NCBI GenBank assembly: GCA_963820375.1
Contig: CAWFZX010000018.1
Coordinates: 12,018-76,017, forward strand
DNA length: 64,000 nucleotides
Source of the DNA: AWTP1-13 sp963820375
Lineage (GTDB): Bacteria > Pseudomonadota > Alphaproteobacteria > Rhizobiales > Hyphomicrobiaceae
Direction: 5' to 3'
This document shows, piece after piece, positions 53,676-64,000 of this stretch. The notes beneath the pieces are model-generated. The model was not told the DNA's origin and did no database searches. It worked only from the letters and a program-made list of their open reading frames with translations. Made by a program: the position numbers and the translations under genes. Positions within the stretch are counted from its first letter, which is position 1. Each line of letters begins with the position of its first letter.

Positions 53676-54659
53676 ATGGGCAGCGCGCGGCTATTGCGCT
53701 ACGTGGTGCGGCGCCTATTGCAGGCGATCCCCGTCGTTTTGGGCGTGGTCGTCCTCAACTTCCTGCTGCTGCAGCTTGCCCCCGGCGACGCGGCAACCGT
53801 GCTGGCAGGTGAAGCAGGGGGCGCGCCTGCCGAGTACGTCCAGGCGCTGCGTGAGCGCTTTGGTCTCGACAAGCCTGTGCCGGTCCAGCTCGCGCTCTAC
53901 GTCAAGAACATTCTGGCGCTCGACCTCGGCTACTCGTTCCGCAACCAGAGTCCGGTGCTGCCGCTGATCCTGGCGCGCCTCTCCGCCACCTTGCTGCTAA
54001 TGGGAACCACGCTCGTCTTGTCCTTGGGGATCGGCGTCCTGCTCGGTCTGTTGGCCGCCGTCTGGGTGCGGACCTGGAAGGACCACGTTATCTCGGTCGC
54101 TGCCATCATCGCCTATGCCATGCCACTGTTCTGGATCGGGCTGATGCTGATCTTGCTGTTCGCCATCAAGCTCGACTGGCTGCCCACCTCGGGCATGGAG
54201 GACGCGGCCGCCTTCTACGAGGGCAGCGAACGCATCGTCGATATCGCCCGTCACCTGGTCCTGCCCGCCATCACGCTATCGCTTTTTTACATGGCGCTCT
54301 ATGCGCGCCTGATGCGCGCCAGCATGCTCGAACAACGCGGGCTCGACTATGTGACGACCGCGCGGGCCAAGGGCCTGACCGAGCGCCAGATCACGCTGCG
54401 GCACGTGGTGCGCAATGCGCTGATGCCGGTGGTGACGGTGGCTGGCGTGCAGGTCGGCGGGCTGCTTGGCGGCTCGGTGGTGGTGGAGTCCGTCTTCGCC
54501 TGGCCTGGTCTCGGGCAGCTCGCCTTTCAATCCCTGTTCGCCCGCGATCTCAACCTATTGCTCGGCATCTTCTTCATCTCCTCCTGCCTGGTGGTGTTGA
54601 TCAACATCGTCGTCGATGTCGTCTACGTTCTACTCGATCCTCGGATCAGGGTCGGCTGA
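53676..54659 (+). CDS. Dipeptide-type ABC permease (DppB-like)
   Basis: 327 residues, six membrane helices. The start RLLRYVVRRLLQAIPVVLGV is typical of DppB; the coupling (EAA) loop DYVTTARAKGLTERQITLRH is at ~225. The GTG/ATG start region has GGCGGGAGCG upstream. Its stop overlaps the dppC start by one base. Confidence 0.92.
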   Translation: MGSARLLRYVVRRLLQAIPVVLGVVVLNFLLLQLAPGDAATVLAGEAGGAPAEYVQALRERFGLDKPVPVQLALYVKNILALDLGYSFRNQSPVLPLILARLSATLLLMGTTLVLSLGIGVLLGLLAAVWVRTWKDHVISVAAIIAYAMPLFWIGLMLILLFAIKLDWLPTSGMEDAAAFYEGSERIVDIARHLVLPAITLSLFYMALYARLMRASMLEQRGLDYVTTARAKGLTERQITLRHVVRNALMPVVTVAGVQVGGLLGGSVVVESVFAWPGLGQLAFQSLFARDLNLLLGIFFISSCLVVLINIVVDVVYVLLDPRIRVG

Positions 54660-55482
54660 TGCAGAGCTTCTGGTCCCGCTTTGTTGGCAATCCGCGCGTG
54701 CTGCTCAGCCTCATCTGGCTGGGGTTCATCGTTGCCGTTGCCGCCGCTGCGCCGTTGCTGGCGCCCACGAGCCCGTTTGCCATCGTCGCCAAGCCGTTTT
54801 CGCCGCCGTTCGGCGAATTCCTGCTCGGCACCGATTCACTGGGGCGCGATCAGCTGGCCGGGCTCATCCATGGCGCGCGCACCTCGCTGCTGATCGCCAT
54901 ACTCGCCACCTTGGCAGCGGTCGGCTTCGGTACCTGCGTCGGCGCCGTGGCCGGCTTCTACGGCGGCATCGTCGATGACATCCTCATGCGCATCAGCGAG
55001 TTCTTCCAAACCATCCCTTCGTTCATTTTTGCCATCGTCTTGGTCGCCATCCTCGCTCCCTCGGGGACCAGCCTCGTGATTGCCATCGCCACGGTGAGCT
55101 GGCCGCCCATTGCCCGCGTGGTGCGCGGCGAGGTGCTGGCCATCAAGGCGCGCGAGTTTGTGCAGGCCGCCATCGTGGCTGGCCAGCGCGATATGCCGAT
55201 TCTGCTCGGCCAGGTGCTGCCCAACGCGCTGTCGCCGCTGATCGTCACGGGCTCGCTGTTGGTCGCCAATGCGATCCTGATCGAATCTGCTCTGTCTTTC
55301 CTGGGGCTGGGTGCGCCGGACCTCATGAGCTGGGGCTTCCAGATTGGCGCCGGCCGCCCCTTTTTGCGGGATGCCTGGTGGCTGGTGACGGTGCCGGGCG
55401 TGGCTATCCTCATCACCGTGCTTGCCATCAATCTGCTCGGTGAAGGCCTCAATGATGCGCTCAACCCGAGGCTGCGCGACCT

Positions 55483-55486
<4 letters not shown>
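54659..55486 (+). CDS. Dipeptide-type ABC permease (DppC-like)
   Basis: 275 residues. Begins with a helix LLSLIWLGFIVAVAAAAPLL, then LGTDSLGRDQLAGLIHGART, which is diagnostic of DppC (L-G-T-D-x-x-G-R-D). EAA loop REFVQAAIVAGQRDMPILLG. Overlaps its neighbours on both sides, indicating coupled translation. Confidence 0.92.
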
Positions 55487-57246
<1,760 letters not shown>

Positions 57247-57878
57247 CGATCTACCTAGAGAGCATCGCCGAGGCGCCAATGGGCACAATCTGATCGTCGT
57301 CGCCGTGCAGGATCAGCGTCGGCACGGCAAACTTCTTCAGATCCTCGGTCGTATCGGTTTCCGAGAACGCCTTGATGCAGAAATAGGAGGCGGGCATCCC
57401 GGCCATCATGCCCTGCAGCCAAAATGCCTGACGAACGCCTTCTGAGACCTTGGCGCCGGCTCGGTTATAAGCATAGAACGGCAGCGAGAAATCTTTCCAG
57501 AACTGTGACCGGTCGGCCAGCACGGCGGAGCGCAGCTGGTCAAAGGCCTCCTTTGGCGTGCCGCCGGGGTTGGCTGGTGTCTTTAGCATCAGCGGCGGGA
57601 TGGCGCCGATCAAAACGACCTTGGCCACTCTGGTGTTGCCATGCCGGCCGATGTAGCGAGTGACTTCGCCGTCGCCTGAATGGCCGACGTGGATCACGTC
57701 CGTAGGATCGAGGTGTGCGACCAGCTCGGCAAGGTCATCGGCATAGGTATCCAAATCGTGCCGATGGCAACGGCTCGGCGCAGCAACAAGAGGCTCGCAA
57801 TTGCGCCTTGCAAATGTCGCCGCTGCCAGGCTGCTCGGTCTCGCGGGAGCCCCTTGTCGCGCGCGACGAAACTTTGGG

Positions 57879-58988
57879 CTAAGCGTCGCCTTCGGGGAAT
57901 TCCACCATATCGATGGGACGGTGGTAGGGACGGTCTCCGAGGGCGTCGACGCGCGCCCAGAACGCGGGGCCGACAGCGAGGCCGGTTGAGTCCTTGTCCG
58001 CCGCCTGGCGCCAGATGGCCCAGGATTCGGGGTGCAGCCGGCTCGCCTCGGCGAAGTGTTGGGCGGCCTCTTTGCTCCTTCCGTTCCGCAGCAACCATTG
58101 TGCCAGCCGGAAATTCGCATGCGCCTGGGCAACGGCAGCGTCCGGCAGCCGGAGCCGCGAGCGAACGGCTGCCTCGTCGTAGACAAAGGCGCTCGCCGAT
58201 CCCTTCAATACCCAGTCGCGAACCGCAGCCACGTAGCCTTGCTTGGTGCGATTGCGCTCGGCGATGTGCTCGGGCGACAGTTGCATTGTCGTGCGATCCA
58301 TCAGCCGGAACGCATCTGAGGAGCCGGCGTTTTCGGGCGGCCGTACGATCCGCCCGGCCTCGTTGAGCCAGGTCGCCTGCGGCACATTCACCATATTGTA
58401 GAGGTCGGCGACGTGGTGATGGCGATCGATCAGGCACGGGAAGCTGGGCTGCGCTCGTTCGATCCACGGTCGCGCCGCAGCGGGTTCGTCGAGCGCGATG
58501 GTCACAACGGTAAAGTTGCGATCTTGCAGGCTGGCATGCAGAGACTGCCACACGGGCAAGTCAGCTCTGCAGCCTCACCAGGAGGCCCAGGTCGCAAGCA
58601 ACACCTTCTTGCCGCGATGTTGCGAGAGGGTCCACGTCGCTCCGGCCAGATCAGGGAGGGTGAAGTCCGGTGCCGTCAGCGATTCGAGGGCGCCGCCGCG
58701 GTCGGCGGCACCGGTGCCAAACACCCACACCTCACCGGTGGCATCGTGGACCACCGGGTGCTGCAGCCGACGCCAGAAGGCTGCCGCGTTGAAGAGGTCA
58801 CCGTCGATATAGTCGGCAGCGCGACCGGGCGGTACGGGAACGCAGATCTCCTCGCGACAAAGGCCTTCCGGTTTCATCGACCAACCGGTCGCCGCCTCGA
58901 AGTCTTGCGCACCTATCCACAAATCCTCACCGCGCACCCTGGCGCTCGATGCGGGCGTCTCAGCTTGTTCGTGAAGCACGGTGATCAT
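57879..58988 (-). CDS. Thioredoxin-like redoxin, probable selenoprotein (TGA-encoded Sec138)
   Basis: One continuous frame of 370 codons with a single internal TGA (58577-58575). N-terminal domain (1-95): DLWIGAQDFEAATGWSMKPE and GLCREEICVPVPPG. Redoxin domain (~105-235): TAPDFTLPDLAGATWTLSQH, then KKVLLATWASW-[TGA]-GCRADLPVWQSL, where TGA sits exactly at the redox Cys of the W-C-G-C motif. After it TVVTIALDEPAAARPWIERA and NMVNVPQATWLNEAGRIVRP continue the fold without further lesions, then a TPR-like tail. GGGAGG stands 7 bases before ATG 58988. A SECIS-like hairpin directly follows the TGA. Alternative: a recent nonsense mutation. Confidence 0.75.
58533..58577 (-). promoter_or_regulatory. 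Candidate bacterial SECIS element
   Basis: Immediately after the TGA the mRNA can fold: GGCTGCAGAG pairs with CTCTGCA(T)GCC (10 bp, one bulged base), CTG with CAG, and an apical TTGCC/GGCAG stem closes a CGTGT loop. The loop begins 20 bases after the TGA and has G at its second position. This fits the known bacterial pattern (small apical loop with an early G, roughly 16-37 bases downstream of UGA). Confidence 0.6.
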
Positions 58989-59266
58989 GTAAAGCCTCCC
59001 GACCTGCCGCAGGGTGAGACGGTGTCTAAAGCCCGGTTCGCCGCGCAGGTCAACGTCGATTGTGCCCGTGCTTGCCCCTTCAGTTGGCCTGACCCCGTTC
59101 GCTGTGGCTCTTGGGCTCTGGACGCCCGCGCACAACAGGGGCCCGCGCCAGCTCGAGGCTGTGCGGCGACGCTTTTTCTCGGATCGTGCCGCGGGCTGCT
59201 GCCTTGCGGTCGGTCGGCCAGGGATGATGGTCGCCGGTTGAGCCGCCGCCCATGGCAACTAATCCG
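58989..59266. other. Upstream region of the selenoprotein gene
   Basis: 280 bp; presumably the selenoprotein promoter. The reading frame stays open upstream of ATG 58988 but has no homology to the family and is treated as non-coding. Confidence 0.4.
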
Positions 59267-59349
59267 ATCCCGGCCGTTAAGCCCAAACGGCAGCCAAAAA
59301 CTTCGGTTTGCTTGAGGTAAAGCTGACGAAGAATCGATCAGCGATTTCA
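59267..59349. repeat. Dispersed repeat, copy B
   Basis: Second copy of the element at 48409-48482, 9 bases longer in the middle (AACTTCGGTTTGCTTG insertion region). The shared ends are GATCCCGGCCG and CGATCAGCG[C/A]TTTC. Both copies lie next to gene ends or gene remnants. Confidence 0.6.
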
Positions 59350-59547
59350 ATGCTCTGGGTCAGGGTTCATGACCCAATTCAGACGCTGCTTTGGCCAATT
59401 TTTCCACGCGACCCAATGACTGGTCGCGGCCGCCTTAGGCCTGATCGAGAAGCTGGTAAGACGGACAGCCTGGTAGGCCTTGAGATAATCCGCGATGTCC
59501 GCCGCTTCGGAACCGACCCACCACTTTCCAGAAGTATCGATCGCCAC
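59347..59547 (-). pseudogene. Truncated remnant of a small 'TGKWWVGS' zinc-ribbon-type protein
   Basis: GTG 59547 follows GCAGGAGAG and opens VAIDTSGKWWVGSEAADIAD then YLKAYQA, which matches the N-terminus of a family of alphaproteobacterial proteins (I recall '...GKWWVGSdxxDIxxYLxAYxAdxYPvxEFRxAxCxCGs...'). After YQA the conserved sequence is lost and no Cys motif follows, indicating a frameshift or rearrangement. Family memory, not a search. Confidence 0.55.
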
Positions 59548-60093
59548 GGAAGCTCTCCTGCCACCACGCCCGTCTCGCTCATTCTTGGGAGCACAGCGGC
59601 CGCATGGTCAAGGCATCTTTGCCATCCTTCTTGGCACATTGCGTAGCTCGGGTGCCGGCTGAATTCACAGCCGTTTGTGGCCCTCCACGGACCCGCTGTG
59701 TTGCCCCGTTGCTCGCACCCGGGCGTTCACGTCATAGTTCGCGGCCCTGGACTGATACTCGAAGCTGCTAAGGCTCGCTCACGCCACGGTCGCTATGCCA
59801 CCAATTGACCACCTATCGTGCCGGTCCCCCCGGCGTACGAGCGCCTCAAGAATTCCTGTCGGGACACTTGCGGCCCTAGGTCTGTCGATCGCTAAGGCTT
59901 GGCCAGAAGGCCGGTTCCAAGCTTTTTGTTAGACGAGCTCACCCCCATACAAAAAACTCCATCAAAAATGACGGCAAAAAAACCCTGAAATATCGCGATC
60001 TGCACCGGCTCCGTGGGGTTATACAAAAATATATGAGTTTGTAAGCCAACTCCCTATGTATCAGGTGCGCCCAACGGGCAGGGAATCGAGCTG
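59548..60093. other. Gene-free region with AT-rich segment before the recombinase
   Basis: No supported gene. 59930-60060 is clearly lower in GC than anything nearby and contains A-runs (ACAAAAAACTCC, GGCAAAAAAACCC) and two TACAAA motifs (near 59945 and 60022). Compatible with a foreign insertion boundary or a recombination site. Confidence 0.5.
60022..60043. repeat. Inverted repeat ahead of the serine recombinase gene
   Basis: TACAAA, 10 AT-rich bases (AATATATGAG), TTTGTA: a perfect 6-bp inverted repeat about 50 bases upstream of the recombinase start. It has the form of a half-site pair bound by resolvase/invertase dimers; a role as binding or crossover site is inferred. Confidence 0.45.
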
Positions 60094-60783
60094 GTGAAAG
60101 CCAAGCGTGCCGTGCTCTACGTCAGGGTCAGCACCGACCACCAATCGGTTGAGAGCCAGGTCCGCGAGCTCAGGCAGCTCGCCGAGCGCCGCGGCTGGCA
60201 GGTGGCCGATATCTACCGCGATGCCGCAATCTGCGGGGCCAAGGGACGAGAGCAGCGGCCCGGCCTCGATGCGCTGCTCAAGGATGCCAGCCAGCGCAGG
60301 TTCGACGTCGTCATGGCGTGGGCCATTGATCGGCTCGGCCGCTCGCTGATCGACCTGCTCGGCACGATCCAGCATCTCGAAGCGGTCGGCGTCGATCTCT
60401 ACCTGGACCAGCAGTCGATCGATACCACCACCCCGGCGGGCAGGCTGCTGTTGCAGATGACCGATGCCTTCGCCGAATTCGAACCTTCGATGATCCGCCT
60501 GCGCGTCAGGGCCGGCTTGAGCGTCATCAAGGCCAAGATCGAACGCGACGGCAAGTTTGTGAGCAAGGCCGGCAAGGTGCGCAAGAGACTGGGCCGGCCG
60601 GGTGCCGAGGCCGACAAGTTATATTTGGCACGGCGGGAGCTAGCCAAAGGAACGGGCATCTGCAAGACGGCAAAACTGACCGGCCTTGGCACCGGCACGG
60701 TGCACAAGCTCAGGCGGCAGATGGAAGGCGATGATACGCTTTGCAAGCGACGCGGTTCGGCAGCAGCAAACCTTGAACGCTGA
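60094..60783 (+). CDS. Serine recombinase (resolvase/invertase family), atypical active site
   Basis: 229 residues from GTG 60094. Catalytic Ser in VLYVRVSTDHQS; Arg in AKGREQRPGL; DRLGRS carries the conserved Asp/Arg. The E-helix, normally F-E-R-S-M-I-R-E-R, reads FEPSMIRLRVRAG: the conserved first Arg is Pro and the Glu is Leu. A C-terminal HTH of resolvase type (~175-215, ICKTAKLTGLGTGTVHKLRR) binds DNA. Strand cleavage may be impaired. It is the only mobile-element-type gene in the window. Confidence 0.85.
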   Translation: MKAKRAVLYVRVSTDHQSVESQVRELRQLAERRGWQVADIYRDAAICGAKGREQRPGLDALLKDASQRRFDVVMAWAIDRLGRSLIDLLGTIQHLEAVGVDLYLDQQSIDTTTPAGRLLLQMTDAFAEFEPSMIRLRVRAGLSVIKAKIERDGKFVSKAGKVRKRLGRPGAEADKLYLARRELAKGTGICKTAKLTGLGTGTVHKLRRQMEGDDTLCKRRGSAAANLER

Positions 60784-60860
60784 TTCGGCTACTTGGGAAT
60801 ATCGGTTCATGGCGAAAGGGACCATGGGCCTGACGGCAGGAAAGCGATTGGAGTATCGCC

Positions 60861-62069
60861 ATGGCAAAGCGTCGGCCAGTCACGGACTGGGCTCGCGATT
60901 TTGATCACCTCGATAAGGCTTGGGTCGATGATCCCTATACGATCTGGGACCGCCTGCGGGTGCAGTGCCCGGTCGCCCACACGGACCGCTATGGGGGTGT
61001 CTACCTGCCGACGCGCTACGAGGACGTGCGTGCCATCGCCCTCGATCACGACAATTTCTCGTCTCGTCAGGTGATCGTGCGTGATTTCGTGCCGGCGCGC
61101 GGCGGTAGCGCGCCGCCGATCACCAATGATCCGCCTCGCCACCAGAACGCGAGACGTGCCCTTCTACCGGCCTTCACGCCGACGGCCGTTGACCGGCTCG
61201 TGCCGCGCACGCGCGAGATCTGCAACGAGCTGATCGACGCCATCCTGGCGCGTGACGACGGCCGCAGCGACGCGGCTCTCGACTACGCCCAGCACGTTCC
61301 CGTCCGCGTCATTGCCTTGCTGTTGGGCGTACCAGACAGCGATGGCGATCGGTTCCGGGATTGGATCCTTCAACAGCTCGAGTCGGGGGTCGAGGCTAGC
61401 GAGGAGTTGGAGCAGAGTCTCGCCGAGATGGCCGAATACTTCGGGATCCTCGTCGCCGAGCGGCAACGACAGGTCGCGGAGGGTGCCGAGCTGGGTACCG
61501 ACGTCGTCGGCCAGCTGCTGCAGGCTCGTTACGACGACGGTACGAAATTCAGCACGACCCACGTCGTCAACTCCTTGCGTCTGCTGCTGGTTGCCGGCAT
61601 CGACACGACTTGGAGTTCCATCGGCGCAGCCCTCTGGCATCTCGCCTGCGTCCCCGCCGATCGCGCCCGCCTGGTGACCGAGCCAGCCCTGATCCCGGCC
61701 GCGATCGAGGAGTTCCTGCGTGCCTATGCGCCGGTGACAATGGCGCGCAGGATCAAGAACGACACGGTCGTCGGGGGCTGCCACTACAAGGCCGGCGAGA
61801 TGGTCCTGCTGCCGTTCCCAGCCGCCAATCGTGACCCCGGCCTCATCGCCGATCCGAACAAGGTTTTGATCGACAGGAAGGAAAACAGGCACGCCGCATT
61901 CGGTCTCGGCATCCACCGCTGCATTGGATCCAACCTCGCTCGCATGGAGCTGAAGGTCGCGCTTGAGGAGTGGCTCAGGCGTATTCCCAACTTCACGCTC
62001 GACGGTGCCGTAACCTGGTCGGTGGGCCAGGTGCGCGGTCCCCGGCGCGTGCCACTGAAGCTCAATTGA
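60861..62069 (+). CDS. Cytochrome P450 (bacterial class I type)
   Basis: 402 residues, cytosolic. I-helix LLLVAGIDTTWSSIGAALWH (A/G-G-x-D-T-T), K-helix ExxR in IEEFLRAYAPV, heme-binding FGLGIHRCIGSNLARME. Similar to CYP101/CYP107-like hydroxylases; substrate unknown and no ferredoxin gene adjacent. GGAG lies 7 bases before ATG 60861. Directly downstream of the recombinase, so possibly transferred with it. Confidence 0.92.
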   Translation: MAKRRPVTDWARDFDHLDKAWVDDPYTIWDRLRVQCPVAHTDRYGGVYLPTRYEDVRAIALDHDNFSSRQVIVRDFVPARGGSAPPITNDPPRHQNARRALLPAFTPTAVDRLVPRTREICNELIDAILARDDGRSDAALDYAQHVPVRVIALLLGVPDSDGDRFRDWILQQLESGVEASEELEQSLAEMAEYFGILVAERQRQVAEGAELGTDVVGQLLQARYDDGTKFSTTHVVNSLRLLLVAGIDTTWSSIGAALWHLACVPADRARLVTEPALIPAAIEEFLRAYAPVTMARRIKNDTVVGGCHYKAGEMVLLPFPAANRDPGLIADPNKVLIDRKENRHAAFGLGIHRCIGSNLARMELKVALEEWLRRIPNFTLDGAVTWSVGQVRGPRRVPLKLN

Positions 62070-62498
62070 CCGTCGACCAATTTGCAGCCGACAGGATCGG
62101 ATCGATGGATCCGATCAGAACCGACCAGAGCTCATCTCCGTCACTCGGCACCGACAACGAGAGGAAAAGGGAAGTCGACCGATTTCATACAGGTGGCGGT
62201 GCGGGTTCTTGAGCCCGACGCTAACCCCCGTTGCTTCGCGTGGTGAGCTCACCGCCAAGCCGAACGTATCAATGAATTGTGGCGGATGCAGAGGGGCGCT
62301 TCGCAGGAGTGAACTTTTCAATTGGCCGCTAGAACCGGGATCGGTGGCTAGCCATCAGCGCGGCATGCTTACGGCACGCGCCTGACGAATTCGGCGCTGC
62401 GCGAGTCCGTCAGATTCGGAGGTACTTGCTCCTTCTCCACCGGATTGGACCCAGGCCCGCTTTGACCCATTAACCGACGTAGTTGGGCGCGGTCGTGT
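62070..62498. other. Intergenic region between convergent genes
   Basis: 430 bp without a supported gene. A stretch at 62305-62325 (GAACTTTTCAATTGGCCGC) resembles motifs seen at ends of some insertion sequences, but no transposase or terminal repeats could be found. Confidence 0.35.
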
Positions 62499-63902
62499 CT
62501 ATCCTCCTCCGGACAGAGTCTTGACGAGCCGATATAAGTACTCCTGGCCTTCGAAGAACGACTTCACGGGGACGCGCTCGTCCTTCCCATGGGCGCGGAA
62601 ATCATCGACATCGTCGGCTAGGCCGGAATGGCCGTAGGCGGGAATCCCGGCATTGCGCAAATACGTGCTGTCGGTAGCGCCGGTGCTCATGATGGGAATG
62701 ACAGGGATGCTGGGCCAAAACTCGGCAGTGAGTTTCTCGATGGCGCCCATGATCTCCTGGTGCAGGGGGGAGGGCGTGCTGAGCACCGGCCCACCGAACG
62801 GCGTGATCGAGATGCCATCATCGGCCAACACCTGCCTCAGGGTCGCATACAACTCGCCAATCGGCTCACCCGGCAGGACGCGGCAATTGACCGTGGCGCT
62901 CGCCCGCTGCGGCAGGGCGTTCACGGCATGCCCGCCTTGGATCTGGGTGGCGACGCAGGTGGTGCGCAGTTGCGCGTTGTAGATCGGGTTCGCCGACAGG
63001 CGAGTGATCGATAATGCGTCGACATCGGGGCGGCCGGCGGCGATGGCGCGCATGTCGGCGGCCGTCTGCGGGTTCTCCGCCTCTGCCGCGCGCGAGAAGA
63101 AGGTGCGTGTGATCTCGTTGAGCTTGAATGGGAAGCTGAACTTCGAAAGTCGCGTGAGTGCTTCTGCCAGGCGATGGATCGGGTTGTCTTTGGTCGGCAG
63201 CGAGCTGTGTCCACCTCGGTCCGTCGCTTCCAACTTGTAGCTGATGAAAACCTTCTCGGCGACCTGCACGCTGTTCCACATGGGCTTGCCGGCCTTGAGG
63301 CCGACGCGGCCTCCCTCGTTCAAGGCGAACTCGGCGTCGATGAGAGGCCGGTGGTGCGTCAGTAGCCAGCGTATGCCCAACCCCATGGCGTCGCCGATTT
63401 CCTCGTCCGCCTCCAGCGCCACGATGATGTCGCGCTCAGGGGTGTAGCCCTCCTGCTTGTAGCGGACCAGGTTAGCGACGAAGGCTGCCGCCATGAACTT
63501 GTTGTCGGTTGTGCCGCGGCCGTAGAAGTAGCCTTCCCGCTCGGTGAGCTTGAAGGGGTCAAACGACCAGTCCTCGCGCCTCGCGTCGACGACATCAATA
63601 TGGGCGAGGAGCAGGATCGGCTTGCGCTTTCCCGTCCCGCGCAATCGCGCCACTAGATTGCCTTTGCGTGGCGCGGGCGAGAACACCTGCACATCCGAAC
63701 CGGCGAAGCCCGCCGCCCGCAGACGGGCGGCCATCGCCTCCGCCGCGCGCTCCGTGTCGCCTGTGGCCGTGACGGTGTTGATCTCGACTAGTTCTTTGTA
63801 GATGTCGAAGGCGATCTGCTGATGCGGCGTCAGGGTCTGAGCGCTTGACGATGCGAAGGGTAAGAGGAGGATCGTGCAGAACACCAGCCACCTGAGCAAC
63901 AT
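62499..63902 (-). CDS. Exported M20-family metallopeptidase
   Basis: 467 residues. Signal MLLRWLVFCTILLLPFASSS, cleavage near SAQ. Zinc ligands: LLLAHIDVVDA (His, Asp), YGRGTTDNKFMAAAFVANLV, EADEEIG (catalytic Glu, ligand), and the C-terminal GYGHSGLADD/AHGKDERV. A lid dimerisation domain (~200-320) is present (ATDRGGHSSLPTKDNP). Carboxypeptidase- or dipeptidase-like activity in the periplasm; M20 members of this length cleave dipeptides or acylated amino acids. Confidence 0.92.
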   Translation of the reverse strand: MLLRWLVFCTILLLPFASSSAQTLTPHQQIAFDIYKELVEINTVTATGDTERAAEAMAARLRAAGFAGSDVQVFSPAPRKGNLVARLRGTGKRKPILLLAHIDVVDARREDWSFDPFKLTEREGYFYGRGTTDNKFMAAAFVANLVRYKQEGYTPERDIIVALEADEEIGDAMGLGIRWLLTHHRPLIDAEFALNEGGRVGLKAGKPMWNSVQVAEKVFISYKLEATDRGGHSSLPTKDNPIHRLAEALTRLSKFSFPFKLNEITRTFFSRAAEAENPQTAADMRAIAAGRPDVDALSITRLSANPIYNAQLRTTCVATQIQGGHAVNALPQRASATVNCRVLPGEPIGELYATLRQVLADDGISITPFGGPVLSTPSPLHQEIMGAIEKLTAEFWPSIPVIPIMSTGATDSTYLRNAGIPAYGHSGLADDVDDFRAHGKDERVPVKSFFEGQEYLYRLVKTLSGGG

Positions 63903-64000
63903 GTAAGCCTCCGACCTTCAGAAGTGCGAACATCGGTAACGTTCATAACAGTAGCCGCTGAAGACGAATACACTCTGCTGCGGTGCATGAGTCCGAACCT

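Noticed and set aside
58575..59258. Reading the redoxin as two separate genes split at the TGA
   Set aside because: The two parts are in the same frame and join within the conserved W-C-x-C motif; the second part has no ribosome site or AUG. A single selenoprotein (or a very recent nonsense mutation) explains this better.
59640..59900. Possible group II intron or insertion-sequence remnant
   Set aside because: Some wording of the sequence looked familiar, but no domain V hairpin, reverse transcriptase, transposase or terminal repeats could be found.
62300..62330. Insertion-sequence end resembling an IS21-type terminus
   Set aside because: Single short match from memory, no partner repeat and no transposase nearby.

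Overview
The window is GC-rich, densely coded chromosomal DNA. The gene content suggests an alphaproteobacterium of the Hyphomicrobiales (Bradyrhizobium/Xanthobacteraceae-like): several orphan Bug/TctC periplasmic binding proteins, branched-chain (Liv) and dipeptide ABC transporters, a TRAP transporter, ACMSD-type amidohydrolases, Rieske oxygenases, an ECF sigma/anti-sigma pair, and small secreted proteins. No rRNA, tRNA or CRISPR array was seen. The taxonomic call is inference from gene content, not from a marker gene.

Layout. 0-9 kb: a catabolic/uptake cluster with an ACMSD-type amidohydrolase, a small protein, a Rieske ferredoxin, a complete LivJHMGF-type ABC importer and a second amidohydrolase. 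9.5-12.3 kb: a Bug binding protein and three small cytoplasmic proteins. 12.5-17.6 kb: an unusual accessory cluster. An AraC-family regulator sits between a secreted protein with five Cys-rich repeats and a tandem array of small, basic, Sec-exported proteins; several of these share a nearly identical signal peptide but have unrelated mature parts. Two copies of a roughly 110-bp promoter/operator module lie in front of the two halves. 17.9-20 kb: ECF sigma and zinc anti-sigma with two small genes. 20-27 kb: a 3-hydroxyisobutyrate-dehydrogenase-like enzyme, a response regulator with Glu at the phosphoacceptor position, small secreted proteins, an outer-membrane barrel, a YopX-domain protein and a membrane-anchored TAXI protein. 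27-45 kb: TonB-dependent receptor, Bug protein with a flavin monooxygenase, MBL-fold protein, LysE exporter, secreted protease, AI-2E-type permease, Rieske oxygenase, aldo/keto reductase, GNAT, and a cytochrome P450 carrying a Tat signal. 45-57 kb: TRAP (DctPQM) and dipeptide ABC operons, epimerase, methyltransferase. 57-64 kb: a patchier region with a decayed alpha/beta hydrolase, a probable selenoprotein, a dispersed repeat, a zinc-protein remnant, a serine recombinase, a second P450 and an exported M20 peptidase.

The two most noteworthy observations are these. (1) A thioredoxin-like gene at 57879-58988 (minus) has an in-frame TGA exactly where the redox Cys is expected, followed by a bacterial-SECIS-like hairpin. 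(2) The AraC-controlled array of signal-peptide-sharing small secreted proteins at 12.5-17.6 kb. Most of the remaining genes are transport and oxidative catabolism modules for small organic acids or aromatic compounds; their substrates cannot be read from the sequence.
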